Made by a program: the position numbers and the translations under genes | Assembly (NCBI GenBank): GCA_033239125.1 | Contig: BSWB01000001.1 | Coordinates: 141,685,981 to 141,749,980 of the forward strand | Source of the DNA: Fagopyrum homotropicum | Lineage: Eukaryota > Streptophyta > Magnoliopsida > Caryophyllales > Polygonaceae | Direction of reading: 5' to 3' | Length of the DNA: 64,000 nucleotides | The notes under the pieces: model-generated | Told to the model about the DNA's origin: nothing | Databases searched by the model: none | What the model saw: the letters and a program-made list of their open reading frames with translations, nothing else | Shown here: piece after piece, positions 1 to 10,604 of the stretch | Position numbering within the stretch: the first letter of the stretch is position 1 | Layout: the number at the start of each line of letters is the position of its first letter

Positions 1-38
1 CCAGTCCTTCCCACGAAGACGGGAACCTTCAGCTGGTC
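1..38 (-). pseudogene. gag: gag fragment of chromovirus CHR-A, split by a solo LTR
   Basis: Read on the minus strand, these bases continue the gag frame that stops at 1731 once the solo LTR 39-1725 and one copy of its TSD (TGGTC) are removed. The joined reading passes through a FDQLKVPVFVG-like stretch. The rest of this minus-strand element lies to the left of the window. Only about a dozen codons are visible, so the family assignment rests on the better preserved part at 1731-2198. Confidence 0.55.
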
Positions 39-1725
39 TGTTACGCTCAGGATGTGTGTGAATCGCAATAAGCTTTAAATTTATACTCGTTATATTTATC
101 CTAACTCCTAGCGAACCCGCAGTGTACGGGACGTTTGTAGTAGGGATAGTATTCCGAGGTCGAACACAAAGACTAAGGTGAAATCGAGTCAAACAATGGT
201 CATAGATAGTGTGGATCTAGTCTAAGAAAGGAGAAAGGAATAAAGAAGTGAAAATCTTGATATTTTTGGTTGGTTTTTGTGGTGATCAAGCAAAGATCAC
301 AAATCAAGCAAGATAATAAATCAAACTAACAACTCAAGCTAGCAAAGCAAACAAATAACACAAGCACAAAATATGTGATAAAAGAGAGAAAAGTGGATTC
401 TAGAGGTCAAGATTTCCGGTTATGGCATTGGACTCAAGGTTCTAAGGATTCTAAGGAAAAGCTGCGGTGTTGGGGAAAAGTGTTTCACTAATGGAAGTAA
501 TTACCGGGTAAGTCTCTCACTTCACTAGTCCCGCATCAAACTCCTATTACCGGGTAGGTCTCAAGGGGTTAAAGTAGGGAATTCTACACAAACCGGATAC
601 TACTTAAGGGGTAACCCTCTCCTTACCGGGTAAGTCTCGGAATAGGGAAGTCTCAAGCAATAATCCTAGCACACTCGAACCAATAGCGGCTTATGAGGCT
701 CACTACTACCTAGTATTCATCATCTTAGGTATCTAAGGTCGGAAATCATCGGGTAGATCTCTTCCCTCACTTAGATTGATAGCATTAGGTGATCCTAAGC
801 TAAATTAGGCTTAACAAACACTAGGATTTAAACAACCAAACACCCTAACATACAGATTCATCAATTAGAGAGCAACAGGAGAATAAATCGGGTTGTTCTA
901 CAGCTAAATCGGCCGATCTGGCTGATGATATGGCCGATTTTTCTCTCTGGTTAAGGTTTTGTTCAATCAAATCGTCCTAAACTAACATATAAGTCCATTC
1001 TATCATCACCCAAGCCATAACCATCAATCCATCACTCTAGAATCACAATAAACTAGCCAATAGTATGCATATCAAGGTCCAAAATCATCATACAAGCATA
1101 CATGGTTCTCATAGATGAATAATGAAAGATAAGCAAGTAAAATCAATAAATCTCAGCTGAATCTAAGTTGTAGCAAGACTTACAAACTCTTATATTCTCC
1201 ACCAATGGATGAGCTGTGAATGAGAATGTGGGAGAGGGAAGATGCTCAGCAACAGCTTTGCAGGACCACTTATATTCTCCACCAAGAGCAAGGCCGGATC
1301 AAGAGATCGTGGGACACGTGGCTTAAGCTGTTGAAGGCAGGAAAATCAACCCAGAGATAAAAATTGGCCGATTTATCTGCTAGTTGGTCCGATTTTCTTC
1401 AGCAGAAGCATGCTATGATCGTCTAGCCATGAGTTGCTCCATTGCTTGCACCAATAGTGGTCTTTGTGTCCTTTGTTGCTCCAATTATGCTCCTCCAAAG
1501 CTTTGGATGTGTACCACCATGAGGCTTGGCCCTCGAATGTATCGGTTAATGTCTAAAAGACCCCCGAAATACCTACAAAGCAATACACAAGTCCGTGTAG
1601 ACGTCTATCTCGACAAAATACGTGAATTGAGTGCAAACGTCGTGAATTAGTGCTAAACCATGCATGAATGAGTGAGAAATCTATCTAAATGATTACTTAA
1701 ACCTAAGTCATAAATCGTGTTATCA
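39..1725 (-). mobile_element. Athila-type solo LTR (motif family ATCGGCCGAT)
   Basis: The 1687-bp LTR begins TGTTACGCTC and ends GTGTTATCA on the plus strand, so its own sense is the minus strand (TGATAACACG...). The identical 5-bp duplications TGGTC at 34-38 and 1726-1730 flank it directly. There is no internal region, PBS or PPT, which makes it a solo LTR left by LTR-LTR recombination inside the gag of CHR-A. It shares the AAGCTTTAAATTTATA block and the GCGAACCCGCAGTGTACGG block with the other Athila-type LTRs here. It carries four copies of a TTACCGGGTAAGTCTC-type repeat (about 504, 546, 622 and 748). Near 905-950 and 1365-1395 it carries its own GGCCGAT palindrome. The open frame at 1384-1650 is judged to be chance. 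Confidence 0.9.
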
Positions 1726-1730
1726 TGGTC

Positions 1731-2198
1731 GAAAGCCCATAACCAATTGTCAGGCTTTGGCCCTTTTGCCTCAGCCGGTGTTCTAACAACCTCAACAACT
1801 CCAGCAGGCGGGGCAACAACTTGTGTAACTCTTTGCGAAACCTCAGCTGACCTTGCAGGAACTGGCGGCACGGGTGTTGGTCCTCCAGTCCTGATGGCCT
1901 CCTCAACCCTCTACACATAGTCGCGAAATGGAGAAGCTTTGATGGATACTCGTGCGGACTCTGTTGTGGCGGTCTATGTGCTCCAGACCTAGCAGTGGCC
2001 CATTTCCAGCCTCAGGATCAATGCTCTCAGCAACCTCTTCAGCAAACGCCTCGACATAGGTGGATCAGCAACTGGGGCTTGGCCCCGACCTCTAGCTAGT
2101 GGAGGTCTTCCTGCACGTCCTCGTCCACGGACGGCAGGTGGAAGTGGTGGTCGACCCCTTCCTCGCCCCATAGCAGATGTAGCTCTAGTACGCGCCAT
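1731..2198 (-). pseudogene. gag: gag N-terminus of chromovirus CHR-A (broken)
   Basis: This is the start of a Gag polyprotein, read leftwards from an ATG at 2198. The first 40 or so residues are rich in Arg, Gly and Pro (MARTRATSAMGRGRGRPP...), as in the related gag of CHR-B. Further on it reads through a PVPARSAEVSQRVTQVV segment in another frame, so at least one frameshift separates the two halves. The Athila solo LTR interrupts the gene at 1725/1731. It lies about 270 bp inside the PBS, which is the expected position. Gag would form the capsid of the retrotransposon particle in the cytoplasm. The retroelement identity is secure because of the adjacent PBS and LTR. The protein is not functional as it stands. 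Confidence 0.7.
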
Positions 2199-2465
2199 TT
2201 GCTATAAAGATAAATATATAAGACTACATATATATAAGGCCACGCTACGGCTAAAGCAAAACTCCAGAAAAAGCACACATAAAGGCCAACACAAAAGAAA
2301 CTACACTACTGAGATCCGCGGAGGTATTGGTGGTCGCCCGTACATCTATCCCAAACCGAAAGGTTAAAAACAAAAGCCCATTTTGAAAACGTTAGACCCC
2401 TTACGGGTTCTATTTATTTATTCATCCGACCTGTAGAAGATTTCGAGTGCCATTGTTGCCAACTT
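2199..2465 (-). other. CHR-A 5' leader between PBS and gag
   Basis: Non-coding leader. It contains a block that reads CCTCCGCGGATCTCAG in sense, and a stretch around GAACCCGTAAGGGGTC. Both recur near 8200 (CHR-B) and 62990-63180 (CHR-D), so this is a conserved chromovirus leader and not host DNA. Confidence 0.65.
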
Positions 2466-2478
2466 GGCTTTGATACCA
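2466..2478 (-). other. Primer-binding site, initiator tRNA-Met type (CHR-A)
   Basis: The minus strand reads TGGTATCAAAGCC three bases inside the LTR edge. This resembles the complement of the 3' end of plant initiator tRNA-Met (TGGTATCAGAGC), with one substitution. It fixes the element as minus-strand and the LTR at 2482-2947 as the 5' LTR. Confidence 0.85.
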
Positions 2479-2481
2479 TAT

Positions 2482-2947
2482 TGTAACGCTCCAAGTTTTG
2501 GGAACTTGAAGCGCTACGGGCTAGGACCACACAATGGGTCCCGACCCTCAGAGTAGCAACAACAAACGGATCTTACAACAAGGCACATACGAATGAAGAA
2601 TTGTAAGAACGTGAGGAAGAACCAGGAAGGAATGAACTTACACGTTCAGCGAAGTTGCAGGAAGCAAAGGATGGTTGTAGCTCTCTAGGGTTTGAAAGCG
2701 ATAGCAAGGAACGGGAAAAAGGAGAGAAGGAAGAGAATATATAGGGAGGGTTGGAACGCTAGACGGAAAGGGCGTCTAGGGTTAGAAAGAAAACAAGGAA
2801 ACCGGCCTATAAGATAGAATATCGGGTATTCTATCTATGGAAGAAAGATGAAACGACGAAAATAGATCGGCGCGATCCGTCACACGATCCGCAGGGGCGG
2901 CCCTCTTCACCGTAGGGACGGTGAAGGCAAAAACCTAGGATCTTACA
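2482..2947 (-). mobile_element. 5' LTR of chromovirus CHR-A (466 bp)
   Basis: Plus strand TGTAACGCTCC to GATCTTACA, with TG...CA termini in sense. It is far shorter than the other chromovirus LTRs in the window (2.0-2.9 kb). It keeps the same U5 block (sense ...GGGTCGGGACCCATTGTG...) next to the PBS. One GC-rich unit (CCGCAGGGGCGGCC, about 2889) of the CHR-B motif type lies in it. The matching 3' LTR is left of the window, so no TSD can be checked. Confidence 0.8.
2735..2743 (-). promoter_or_regulatory. TATA-like box in the CHR-A LTR
   Basis: In sense the LTR reads CCTATATATTCTC here, a plausible TATA box about 210 bp from the LTR start, with transcription running leftwards. It is the only such AT block in this short LTR. 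Evidence is sequence resemblance only. Confidence 0.35.
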
Positions 2948-3222
2948 GTTTTGGATTGCTTGTTTTTGCTTTTATCTTCCTCTTCAGATTCCCAGGTCAT
3001 TCTTTGCCTTTTGCCTTTTCTATAGTGCAATACAGTCTATTAGATAGAAGAAATTAAGATGATTCTCATTGTGCAGGTAGAATTTGAGTTTGTAGACAAA
3101 GACAAAGTGTAGTTGCCAGACAATGGCACGTTATCTCTTTTTTTGGTCCTTTAATCCAAAAAAATGAACAAATTTTGGTTCCTATACTTTTTGTAGAATT
3201 TTCATGGGTGGTTCATTTCAGA
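2948..3222. other. Low-copy-looking spacer with a possible captured terminal exon
   Basis: This stretch does not match any element in the window. A plus-strand segment at 3077-3112 follows an acceptor-like ...CTCATTGTGCAG and reads VEFEFVDKDKV then a stop. That could be the last exon of a host gene or a captured gene scrap. It is too short to identify. Confidence 0.3.
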
Positions 3223-3456
3223 TTACAGTTGTGGTATGAAAGTAGTTCATATCATATTACAATTGTGGTATGAAAATTTGTAGTAGTGTAATGTATGAAA
3301 ATTTCTAGTATGAGATTTTCTGGTATGAATTCTGGAATGGATTTTTTTGTATGAAAATTCTGGTATTAAAATTTTGGTATTAAAAATTCTGGTATGAAAT
3401 TCTAGTATGAAATTTTGGTATGAAATTTTGATATAAAAAAATTCTGGTATGAAAAA
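3223..3456. repeat. Degenerate TGGTATGAAA tandem repeat
   Basis: About fifteen imperfect copies of a 10-14 bp unit resembling TTCTGGTATGAAA, with variable A/T tracts between them. It is AT-rich and has no coding sense. It lies just left of the truncated LTR and may be replication-slippage expansion. Confidence 0.6.
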
Positions 3457-3559
3457 AGAAAATAAAAAATAAATAAAAAAGAAAATAAAAAAGGGTGAAA
3501 AAAGGAAATAAAAAAATATAAATTCAAGAACTTACGTTACAAATGCAAAAGTCTTCTTA

Positions 3560-5226
3560 TTTACTATTACCCGGAAAATGAATTTAAGGTTTTTAAACTT
3601 GGGCTTTACTTCGAGTCATACTCTTACTTATATTTATCCTATATATATTGTGCCCTTGTTGGATTATTTCCGGTTTACGGCACAAGGTTTTAATCACGAT
3701 TTTATGACCAAGTTTCTAGTATTGCACTTTTGCCCCGGAAGGGGTATTTACGGGATTTTAACGTTGGCTTTTTAAAAACGAGTTTTACCTTAGGATTTGT
3801 ATATTATATATTACGATCAAATTTAGCGTATAAGCTAAATTTGTTTAGCTTTGATGTTAGGTTCGGAAGTGCCCCGAAAAAGGCCTAACGAGTCCAAGTT
3901 CGACATCCGTAGATCGTCTTCCGCCTTCGACCTCGTGTGAGTACCTTTCTCGATCTAGTTATGTTTAGTAGTAGTATCATGCTAGGTTGGATCTAGCATA
4001 ACTTAGAGTGAATACCAAGAAGTGGTTATGGACCTTAGGTGAGTGTTTGAGGATTTCAAAATGTTTTAAGGCTTGAGGTGTTGATGTTATCTTGTGAGGA
4101 TTGTAGGGTGTTGAGTGTTTGAGTTGATCTTGTGAGCTTATGAGGATTGAGATTATGGTTGTATGATCTTGTTGTAATTATGGAGACTAGGACGAGAGTA
4201 TCATAGCTTGTGTTGTGATGGTTATGACCTTGTGAGATTGTGAAGAGTAGGAGTCGTTATCGTAGCATGATTATGGTTTATGATCTTGCGAGATCATTGG
4301 GACTAGAAGTCTAAGGACTTCTAGCATGTGAGAGAGATGTTGATTATGTGCCTTGTTTTGACTAGGCGTTGAGTGCCTTCCTACGGGAAGTTGAGAGCGG
4401 TGGTTATCGGGATTATGTTTGGGACGAGGTAAGTCTCCGGACTTACTTAGCTCGTATTCCTTGTATTAGCATTAATGTATGTTTGGTGGTGTGTGATTAT
4501 TCTTTATTGTTTATAACAACTAAACCGGTAATAGGACCACCGACCTTATATTATTTTGGCCCAAGTGTATGATAACGGGCAGTGACATCATCTGCCTAGC
4601 TCTTGCGAGTGTCTAGGAGGTTCTTGGCGACTAGCCCATGCTGGTTAGACGGCCGGAGGCATCCGTAACGTTCCATACCGGTAAGTAGGGACCGAGGCGA
4701 GACTACAGTGGTCTCGTGTCACAAACCTAAGTTGAATTAGAACGGGATATGACTTAATAATAAAAAGATAATAAACCGGAATTGTGTGCTTTGAGAATGT
4801 TGTGTGTTTATGATTATTTACTTGTGTTTGTGCATTTCCCATTGATTCTAATTCTTAGAATATTAGCTAACGATTTTATACCGATTGTTGTAGATTGCCT
4901 TGCAGGTTAGGAACGCAACCAAGAGATCCGGAAGAGTGGGCAGCCGGGGTCCGTACATTTTAGGATGGGTTGGTTGGAGTCGAGTCTGAGTATTGTATTT
5001 ATTGTATGTTGTATGGCGTTTAGTCTTTGGGGTTGTATTTTCGGTTGATGTCCTTTGTTGTATTCTTCGGGTTTTTCTTTTCATTGCATAAAAATTTATT
5101 TCGGTTTTGACCTTTATTTGTGCCTTGTTGCAAGATCCGGTGAAATTGTTGTCAAGCTATGGGTGGGGACCAATTGTGAGGTCCTAACCCGTAGCATCCC
5201 GAGTCCCGCGGATTTCAGGTGTTACA
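3560..5226 (+). mobile_element. Truncated long chromovirus LTR (3' two-thirds)
   Basis: The right end is clear: the U5 block (GTGAGGTCCTAACCCGTAGC...) ends GGTGTTACA at 5226. The left end fades into diverged AT-rich DNA near 3560, so the first part is missing or unrecognisable. It follows the solo LTR at 22230-25021 from about its base 23540 onward. It includes the putative intron donor GTAAGT (4429), branch-like GCTAAC (4866), acceptor (4893 or 4905) and the internal hairpin (about 4597-4620). No PBS follows 5226, so it is a solo or fragmentary LTR. Confidence 0.7.
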
Positions 5227-6077
5227 TCAAAAAGGCTTATTTAGCTAATTTGGCCAACATTTCGCAATCCCAAATATCAAGGCTTTGGAAATGAATCTTA
5301 AGGCCTTGAAGTCAATCTTTGTAATCTGTGACAAAACTATTTCTCAAGGCCTTGAAGTGATCTCAAGGTCTTGACTTGAAAACTTGCAAAAAAGTTGTTA
5401 GTCACACGATATGTTTACGAAGTTTAGCTCGAACAGCCTACGTCTCCGCCTAGGGTTTCCGACCCTAAGATTTAACTATTAATTATCTACTTCGTTTTGA
5501 GTCCTAGATACAACCTAGAAGAACTTCCTTTCTTCTCTCACTCGTAGCTTCACCGCTACGATCTAGTCAACTCAGGTCTTGCAACAACAACCTAGTTACT
5601 TCGTAGAGTAACACTTAGTATAAAACTCTAATGATATGCCAATGTACCTCTATGTATTAATCTAACTCTCTAAACTAAAAAAAATTATGCTCTTGAAAAT
5701 GATAAACTTGATCAATGAAGAAGGCTTAAAATGTTCACTGTAAGCTCGTGTCCTTTCTTCATCTTCGATAGATTCTTTTATAGACTTATGTGGAGGCAAC
5801 TTCTTCGGACCCTTGAAACGTCTTTAATTTCTCCACTGAATCCGAACAAACTTCTTTAGAATCTTGATGGTTAGACGTTTGAATTGCTCCAGAAATCTCG
5901 AACAAGATAAGTGGTGGATCTAGGGGGTAACGTGGGATATGGTGTCCCGGCTTGCGACATCGTTTTGCCTTAGGATGGAAAAAAGGAAGGAAGAAATCCT
6001 CCTTAAAATAGAATGTGATACATATTGTTCTACTAGCTCATTTGATAGAGGAATGGATGGAGGTGCTTGGATTTACA
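5227..6077. other. Unassigned spacer, no gene recognised
   Basis: I see no convincing ORF and no similarity to the other elements of the window. It contains an inverted repeat around CGTAGCTTCACCGCTACG (about 5545) and the phrase GTCTCCGCCTAGGG. It could be an old LTR of another superfamily or low-copy DNA. It forms the left flank of CHR-B. Confidence 0.3.
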
Positions 6078-6729
6078 TGTAACGCCCGAAATTTTAGTTT
6101 CATTTATGAGAGACGTTAGAAGCCTTTAGCGGAGGCTACCGCCCTTGCGGCTTAGGAGACCCGCGGTCGCGGCCGTCCGCGATTGCGGCTTGGACGTTCC
6201 GAGGGGGCGGCGACCGTTAGAGCAGGATTCAAGCCCGTTTTCTTCCGACCTTTCGTGTCCTCATTTATTAGAATCCGGCCACCTTATTATGTGGGTGATC
6301 TTTGGGTTGCTTGACCCTTGGTCTTCTCCCATTTGATGCAACCTTATCTCCTCCCATTTCTCATTTCACGTTACTTCCTTTCTTCCTTCTCCTTCTTCTT
6401 CCTCTCCTTCTCCTCCATTCTCTATCTTAGCATTCTCCTCCTCTTGAAGTTGTCAAGAAAAGGTGTGGACTACAAAGACGTGATCTAGAGTAAGTCATCT
6501 CCTTCTCCTACTTCTCTTTTCCTTTCTTCTTCCTTCTTGCACCCTTGAAGAGTGAGATCCATGGATTCACTCAAGAGAATCTTCTCTTGTTCTTGCTTGT
6601 GTTTTTGCGTGATTTGACCGTGGAGGAGGGCTAGGATCTTGTGGTTGAAGCTAAGCGACATTCATAACATCAAAGTAGGCAATAGGAGGGCTGTTGCACA
6701 TCGGAAAATCGAAGAATCGACGGTTCTAG

Positions 6730-6865
6730 GCTTCAGCGGCGGGGGCGGATTCTGTGCACCGTGAGGGAGGCATCTGCAAACTGCAGGGGCGGCTTCTGGA
6801 CACCGCAGGGGCGGCAACTACACCGCAGGGGCGGCGTTTGTATACCGTAGGGGCGGAATCTGCAC
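6730..6865 (+). repeat. Interspersed G-rich repeat, ACCGCAGGGGCGGC type
   Basis: Five diverged copies of a unit of about 18-25 bp built on CCGCAGGGGCGGC and ending TTCTG or similar, separated by a few bases. The same unit recurs at 37568-37680 in the other CHR-B LTR and once in the CHR-A LTR. G4 runs make local quadruplex structure possible on the plus strand. Confidence 0.7.
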
Positions 6866-7290
6866 CACTAGGTATCTGATCTCTTGCTCTCTCCTTTCCT
6901 TTCCACATCTTAGAGCTTGCTCAATCTTAGTATCATGTTAGGTTGGCTTAGCATAGCTCGATATGGAATGCCAAGTAGAGGCTTTGGACCTTTGGGTTAC
7001 CTTGTGAGAGTTGTGGGTTTGTTGGTTGTTGTGTTGTGGCAAGATCACTTGGATCTTCGAGGTTAGCAGTTCGTATGCTAGTGTGATCATGATGGGAGCC
7101 TATAGGACAATGGACTGAGGATTTTGACCTAGCTTATGTGTTGGATGATCTGGTGAGGATCATTAGAACTAGAAAAGGACTTCTACCTTGTTAGAGAGAT
7201 GTTGATCTTTGTGCCTTGTCTTGACCAGGCGTTGTGTACCTTCCCACGAGAAGTTGAGAGGGATTCATTCAGGTTTTAGCTTTGAGTCAA

Positions 7291-7743
7291 GTAAGTCAAC
7301 GAACTTACTTAACTAGCTTCTTTATATTAGTTTGATGTGTATTGGTGTTGTGTATTAAGTTTTGTTAAAATAATGAAACCGTAAAAGGACGACCTAAATA
7401 TTGTGTAATTGGCCCAAGTGTATGATAACGGGCGGTGACATCACTGCCTAGCTCTTGCGAGAGCTAGGAGATTCTTTGCGACTAGCCCATACACGTTGAC
7501 GGTCGAATGCATCAATACCATTCCTTGTTGGTAAATGGAGATAGAGGTGAGTCTCGGAGATTCTCGTGTCACAAACCAAAGTTGAATTAGTAAAGGGATA
7601 ACGTAAATAAAGATAATAAACGGACTTGAGTGTATGCATGTTGTGTGTATTTGTCGTCATTATATGTTTATGTGCCTTTACCTTTATTCTAATGCTTAGA
7701 ATGTTAGCTAACGATTTTATATCTCTTTATAGATACCTTGTAG
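7291..7743 (+). other. Putative intron inside the CHR-B LTR
   Basis: The donor GTAAGT at 7291 lies in a near-palindrome (GTAAGTcaacgaACTTAC). The branch-like sequence GCTAAC is at about 7707 and the acceptor CCTTGTAG ends at 7743, giving 453 bp. The same three signals occur with similar spacing in six other LTRs of the window. Splicing is inferred from sequence and not shown. Confidence 0.5.
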
Positions 7744-8056
7744 GTTAGGGAGGCGGTCGAGTGATCTGGTGGTAGTGAGCAGTCGGGGTTTCGTACATTA
7801 TTGGACGGGATCTGATTTCTATTATTGTTGTCTTAAGACTTTCGTTATGATGTTTGTGGTTTTGAGAACTCGGCTGGAAGTTACGTTTTGAGTTGTATTT
7901 CGGATTCTCATCATGCATTAAAACTCTTTTACTTGCCTTTTTATTTGCGCCATGTTGTAAGGTCAGGTGAAGTTGTTGTCACGCTAAGGGTCGGGACCCA
8001 TTGTGAGGTCCTAGCCCGTGGCATCCTGAGTCATTCGGATTTAGGGTGTTACAATA

Positions 8057-8069
8057 TGGTATCAAAACC
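8057..8069 (+). other. Primer-binding site, initiator tRNA-Met type (CHR-B)
   Basis: TGGTATCAAAACC starts 3 bp after the LTR end. It differs from the usual TGGTATCAGAGCC by G-to-A changes, as expected for an old methylated copy. Confidence 0.8.
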
Positions 8070-8366
8070 TAGGTTGACAACAATGACACTCGCAATCTTC
8101 TAAAAGCCCGAATAGACAAACAAACAGAACCCGCAAGGGTTTTGAGTTTGAAAATGAATTTCCTTTTCAAAATCACGAGCATAGTCGGGTTGGGATAGAA
8201 TGTACGGGACCACCACTACTTCCGCGGATCTCGACAACTTATTTTATTGGATTTAAAGTTGTATATGAATTATAACTAGAATTTCTGGAACTTAGAGTAA
8301 TATAGTTGCTTTAGACTTGTTATATGCCTATACCTGAATAGTCTTTATACATTATATTGTTATCAG

Positions 8367-8447
8367 ATGACAAACACTAGAGTGACAACATACGTAGGAC
8401 GAGGAGAGGGTAGACCTCCCTTTCCTCTAGTGGTCCCGAGACGGGGA
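8367..8447 (+). pseudogene. gag: gag N-terminus of CHR-B, interrupted by ATH-1
   Basis: The ATG at 8367 opens MTNTRVTTYVGRGEGRPPFP, an Arg/Gly/Pro-rich start equivalent to that of the CHR-A gag. The leader 8070-8366 before it carries the conserved TTCCGCGGATCTCG block. The frame is cut at 8447 by the insertion of ATH-1 (TSD GGGGA at 8443-8447 and 21496-21500) and resumes at 21501 with RVGRSLGARGRGRAP, which confirms the original continuity. Confidence 0.75.
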
Positions 8448-10077
8448 TGTTCGCCACTAAGCGTGCGTACAAATAAGCTTTAAATTTATAAAACTAGAAT
8501 CAAAGCAAGCGAACCCGCAGTGTACGGATCGGCGTAGTAAAGCAATTCGTCAAGCAAGTAAATGTAATAAGCTTTGCAAATATTGGGAAAACAGCAACCC
8601 TAAAGATCCAGGTATCTAATTGTGACAATCGATTCAAGATATACTAAAAAACTAAGGACAGAGTTAAGAGTTGCAAAGGTATGCTAAAGTAAAGCAATGT
8701 ACGGTGAAGTTCCAGAACTTTATATGACTTATCTAAGGACACTCTCTATAAAGGTTGTTGAGGCTTCAGTATAGAAAGGATCTATGGACAAGAATTAATC
8801 TCAAATACCCAAACTTGTAATCCAAGGATCGAAACTAACTAAAACGGTTAAGGTTGTGACACGCAAAATCGAAATAGAGGATGATGAGTCTCACTACTAC
8901 CTAGAAAAGGGCAAGCAAAGACTAGATTAAAGTTAATCTTTAACCTTGGATCAAAGTAAAAGCAAGGTTCATAAACTAGGGTAAACCACGATCAGATCTT
9001 GAGAACCACAGCCGTGAAACTCCAAAAACAGGCCGTGATTTGGGTTCATCAACGAGATCTCTCTAACTCTCAAGGTCCAATCAATTTACGATCGATCTAT
9101 CATCATCTAAGCCACAACTATTAACCCTTCACCTTAGAATTGCTAAAGGGTTTTAGCCAATAACCATTGTCATGATATCAAAAATCAATTTAAGAAGAAT
9201 GAAAGATGAAAACTCTCGAAAACTCAAATATAACTCAAAGTCAATCTCAAATCCAAACACAAACGGAAAATACTCAATGGATTCAAAATATAAAATAAAA
9301 CCTCACAATGATCTTAGGTAAACACGAAGAACGGGATGTCAATCCGTCTTCAATATCAAAACCTATGAAAAGGGTGCAACTTCCGCCACACACAATCTTC
9401 GGGAATCCAAACTGCCGGGCACCTCCGCAAAGTTCCTCGCGAAAACCCTAAGGCGAACTCTCCAAAGTGAGGTTCCAAAGCGAGCCCTCGGAAACTACCT
9501 CTTCCCGCCTTTTTTTATCCGTGGAGAAAGAGGTATCTTCCAGCCCAAATACGTAGATGATGTGGCAATAAATGATTCGTCAAAAGATTGCCTAAATCAC
9601 GGTATCTTGATATTCCACGACCGTGGTTTAGGGCGTGGAATTGAATTACGGTGTCTCTCATCTTCCACGAACGTACTTTAGGCCGTGTAACTTACTAGAA
9701 AGCTCCACGCTCATGATGCCAAGATCCACGGCCGTGGTTTAGAGCGTGGACTCTTCTACGGCCGTAATTCAGGGCGTGGAAGTGTAGATTACTTGTGGTT
9801 TCCTTTGTGTCGTGACATTCTTCATCCTAGCTCCTTCTTTAGCTTCCTTGATGTGTTCCTAATCCTTGGATATGATTGAATCCTCTCTTTTCTCTCTCAA
9901 ATGGTCCGGTTTCAGCTCTTATTCACCTATAATCAATCACAAACTAATGTAGACCTCCATATCGAAAATATAGGTGAACAAGCTAACAAATGCTTCAATG
10001 CCTAATCCATGAACACAATAATAAATGAAAAACAACTAGAACAAGTGCCTAGAATATCACAATATTTCATGCTAACA
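8448..10077 (-). repeat. ATH-1 3' LTR (left)
   Basis: Starts TGTTCGCCAC and ends CATGCTAACA on the plus strand; 1630 bp. It matches the right LTR closely but lacks about 52 bp after GTAGTAAAGCAA (about 8535), a deletion between short repeats. Two clusters of the ATH-1 palindromic motif lie at about 8985-9050 and 9598-9800. Confidence 0.9.
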
Positions 10078-10095
10078 AAATACCCCATACTTGTC
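10078..10095 (-). other. ATH-1 polypurine tract
   Basis: In sense AAGTATGGGGTATTT directly precedes the 3' LTR start TGTTAGCATG. This is the expected primer site for plus-strand DNA synthesis. The same AAGTATGGGGTATTTT sequence precedes the NA-T LTRs at 42216 and 46943. Confidence 0.8.
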
Positions 10096-10604
10096 ACTTG
10101 CTTGTCCACAAGTTAGGATGAAATATGCATGCAAACTCAAAAACAAAATATCTTTTAGGTAAGTGTGCTTGTAGTCAATAGATCATTCTCAAACCTCGCT
10201 TCATTCATCTTTGAAATGCTTATATACATAAATCAAAGAATGTAAAGCAAAGAAACATCATGAATTGGTTAAACTTTAAGGCAAACATCATAACCTTCAA
10301 GCATTATCAAAATCAAGCATAAGAAACTTCAATTTAGATCACCAAGTCAAATAACGTTCTTCTGATCTTAAGGACTTCCAAGTAAGGTCTAGAATGCGGA
10401 AGGGAGGGAAACTTATAAGGATGTGGTGCATGAATCCGGGAAAATGGATAACTCAACTCTTTTTCCTTTTTATCTTGAATTGCAACACCATCAACTTTGA
10501 GCTTCGCTCTCTTCTTTTTCACATTATTTTTCGACTTTACTTTTGGAAGTATGGACAGCGGTGCACAAAAACCGAAGCCTAGGAGATTGACATTTCTCAA
10601 TTTT

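Larger units (their letters stand above)
6078..8053 (+). mobile_element. 5' LTR of chromovirus CHR-B (1976 bp)
   Basis: TGTAACGCCCG at the left and TTAGGGTGTTACA at the right, followed within 3 bp by a tRNA-Met PBS, so this is a plus-strand 5' LTR. The 5 bp before it are TTACA. It carries a GC-rich repeat cluster (6730-6865), the putative intron (7291-7743) and the CCTAGCTC/GAGCTAGG hairpin at about 7444. Its partner appears to be the split LTR 36841-37951 plus 51747-52673. That partner has a similar restored length once its missing first 92 bp and its 167-bp duplication are allowed for. Confidence 0.85.

Noticed and set aside
1384..1650. 88-aa frame in the first solo LTR
   Set aside because: Non-coding LTR sequence in the antisense direction; no recognisable protein family.
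10334..10600. 88-aa minus-strand frame near the ATH-1 3' LTR
   Set aside because: Neighbouring non-coding DNA is more conserved in NA-T than this frame, and no similar frame is open there.
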